Shown: positions 6,181 through 6,529 of the stretch, piece after piece
Position numbering within the stretch: position 1 is the stretch's first letter
Layout: every line of letters starts with the position of its first letter
Assembly (NCBI GenBank): GCA_017404585.1
Contig: JAFRCB010000144.1
Span: 1 to 6,529 of the forward strand
Reading direction: 5' to 3'
From: Lachnospiraceae bacterium
GTDB lineage: Bacteria > Bacillota > Clostridia > Lachnospirales > Lachnospiraceae
Length of the DNA stretch: 6,529 bases
Notes under the pieces: generated by a model
The model's input: the letters and a program-made list of their open reading frames with translations, nothing else
Database searches by the model: none
What the model was told of the DNA's origin: nothing
Position numbers and translations under genes: made by a program

Positions 6181-6529
6181 ATGAAGCTTTCAGAGCCGGA
6201 GGCAGCAGTCTAACCTTGGAATCAAGATTTTGATGCCTCTGCCGAAGACCTGATGAAACACCCTTTGGTCAAAGGCAGCAAACATTCCTCAGAATCAAGA
6301 GTTAGATGCCTCTGCACTTGACCCAATGAAACTCACCAGGACCAAAGGCAGCAACCATTCCTCAAAATCAAGATTTTGCCGCCTCTGCCAAGGACCCAAT
6401 GAAACTCTCCGAGACCAAAGGCAGCAATCTGACCTTGGAATCAAGATTTTGCTGCCTGTGCCCTAGAGCCGATGAAACTCGCCAACACCAAAGGCAGAAA
6501 ACATACCTCGAAATCAAGATATTGCTGCC
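6181..6529 (+). repeat. Tandem 73-bp hairpin repeat array (five units, continues past the window)
   Basis: The left arm AGGCAGCA (last copy AGGCAGAA) begins at 6200, 6273, 6346, 6419 and 6492, exactly 73 bases apart. Each unit is a 39-base inverted repeat (arms AGGCAGCAA / TTGCTGCCT, weaker in units 1 and 2) followed by a 34-base linker with CTGCC, ACC and ATGAAACTC. AATCAAGAT precedes the right arm in most copies. The 5' boundary at 6181 is a linker-like start one base shorter than the rest. Because 73 is not a multiple of three, no frame is shared by successive units. The family recurs behind folD in the opposite orientation. Confidence 0.92.

Noticed and set aside
5983..6213. Plus-strand small frame, 76 residues
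   Set aside because: It begins at a TTG without a ribosome site, inside the 24-bp palindrome, and runs through the array promoter into the first repeat. The composition is not protein-like.
6200..6457. CsrB-like decoy RNA with GGA in each loop
   Set aside because: GGA occurs in the loops of units 1 and 4 only; the other loops have AGAATC or AAAATC, so the key motif is not conserved.
6181..6529. CRISPR array
   Set aside because: Repeat-to-repeat spacing is regular, but the intervening 34 bases are themselves conserved and the repeated core is a 39-base hairpin with variable loop. There are no unique spacers and no cas genes in the window.

Overview
The window looks like chromosomal DNA from a Clostridia-type member of the Bacillota. 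The evidence is AGGAGG-like ribosome sites, sigma-A promoters with extended -10 boxes, an M3B oligoendopeptidase F, and a FolD of the 'LFRPLP / GRSLVVGKP' type I associate with Clostridia. I cannot name a genus. All four protein genes lie on the minus strand; in transcription order they are metF, fhs, folD and the first 433 codons of pepF, which runs off the left edge.

Three neighbouring genes make up the tetrahydrofolate one-carbon branch. Fhs charges formate onto THF. FolD interconverts 10-formyl-, methenyl- and methylene-THF. MetF reduces methylene-THF to methyl-THF, for methionine synthesis or, in acetogens, for the methyl branch of the Wood-Ljungdahl pathway. No CODH/ACS, methyltransferase or metV gene is visible, so acetogenesis cannot be claimed. 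The genes are not one tight operon: fhs and folD each have a convincing promoter, and a rho-independent terminator lies behind metF, fhs and folD.

Layout from left to right: partial pepF (1-1299); a 335-base gap with the pepF promoter and a three-unit array of 39-base hairpins that begins inside the folD 3' end (1473-1657); folD (1635-2504); the folD promoter abutting the fhs terminator; fhs (2706-4394) with a structured leader of about 110 bases; a strong terminator and a 66-bp tandem duplication of the metF 3' end (4712-4836); metF with a GTG start (4807-5736); a long metF leader with several inverted repeats and two candidate promoters (5737-6001); an AT-rich gene-free stretch; and a plus-strand promoter (6146-6174) pointing into a tandem array of exactly 73-bp hairpin repeats (6181-6529) that continues past the right edge.

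The least explained signal is this hairpin family. It occurs twice in the window in opposite orientations, with 39-base hairpins in every complete unit and similar spacing, once behind folD and once as a promoter-driven array. Also worth a second look are the FolD active-site substitutions, the metF tail duplication and a 25-bp motif shared by the pepF and metF leaders.
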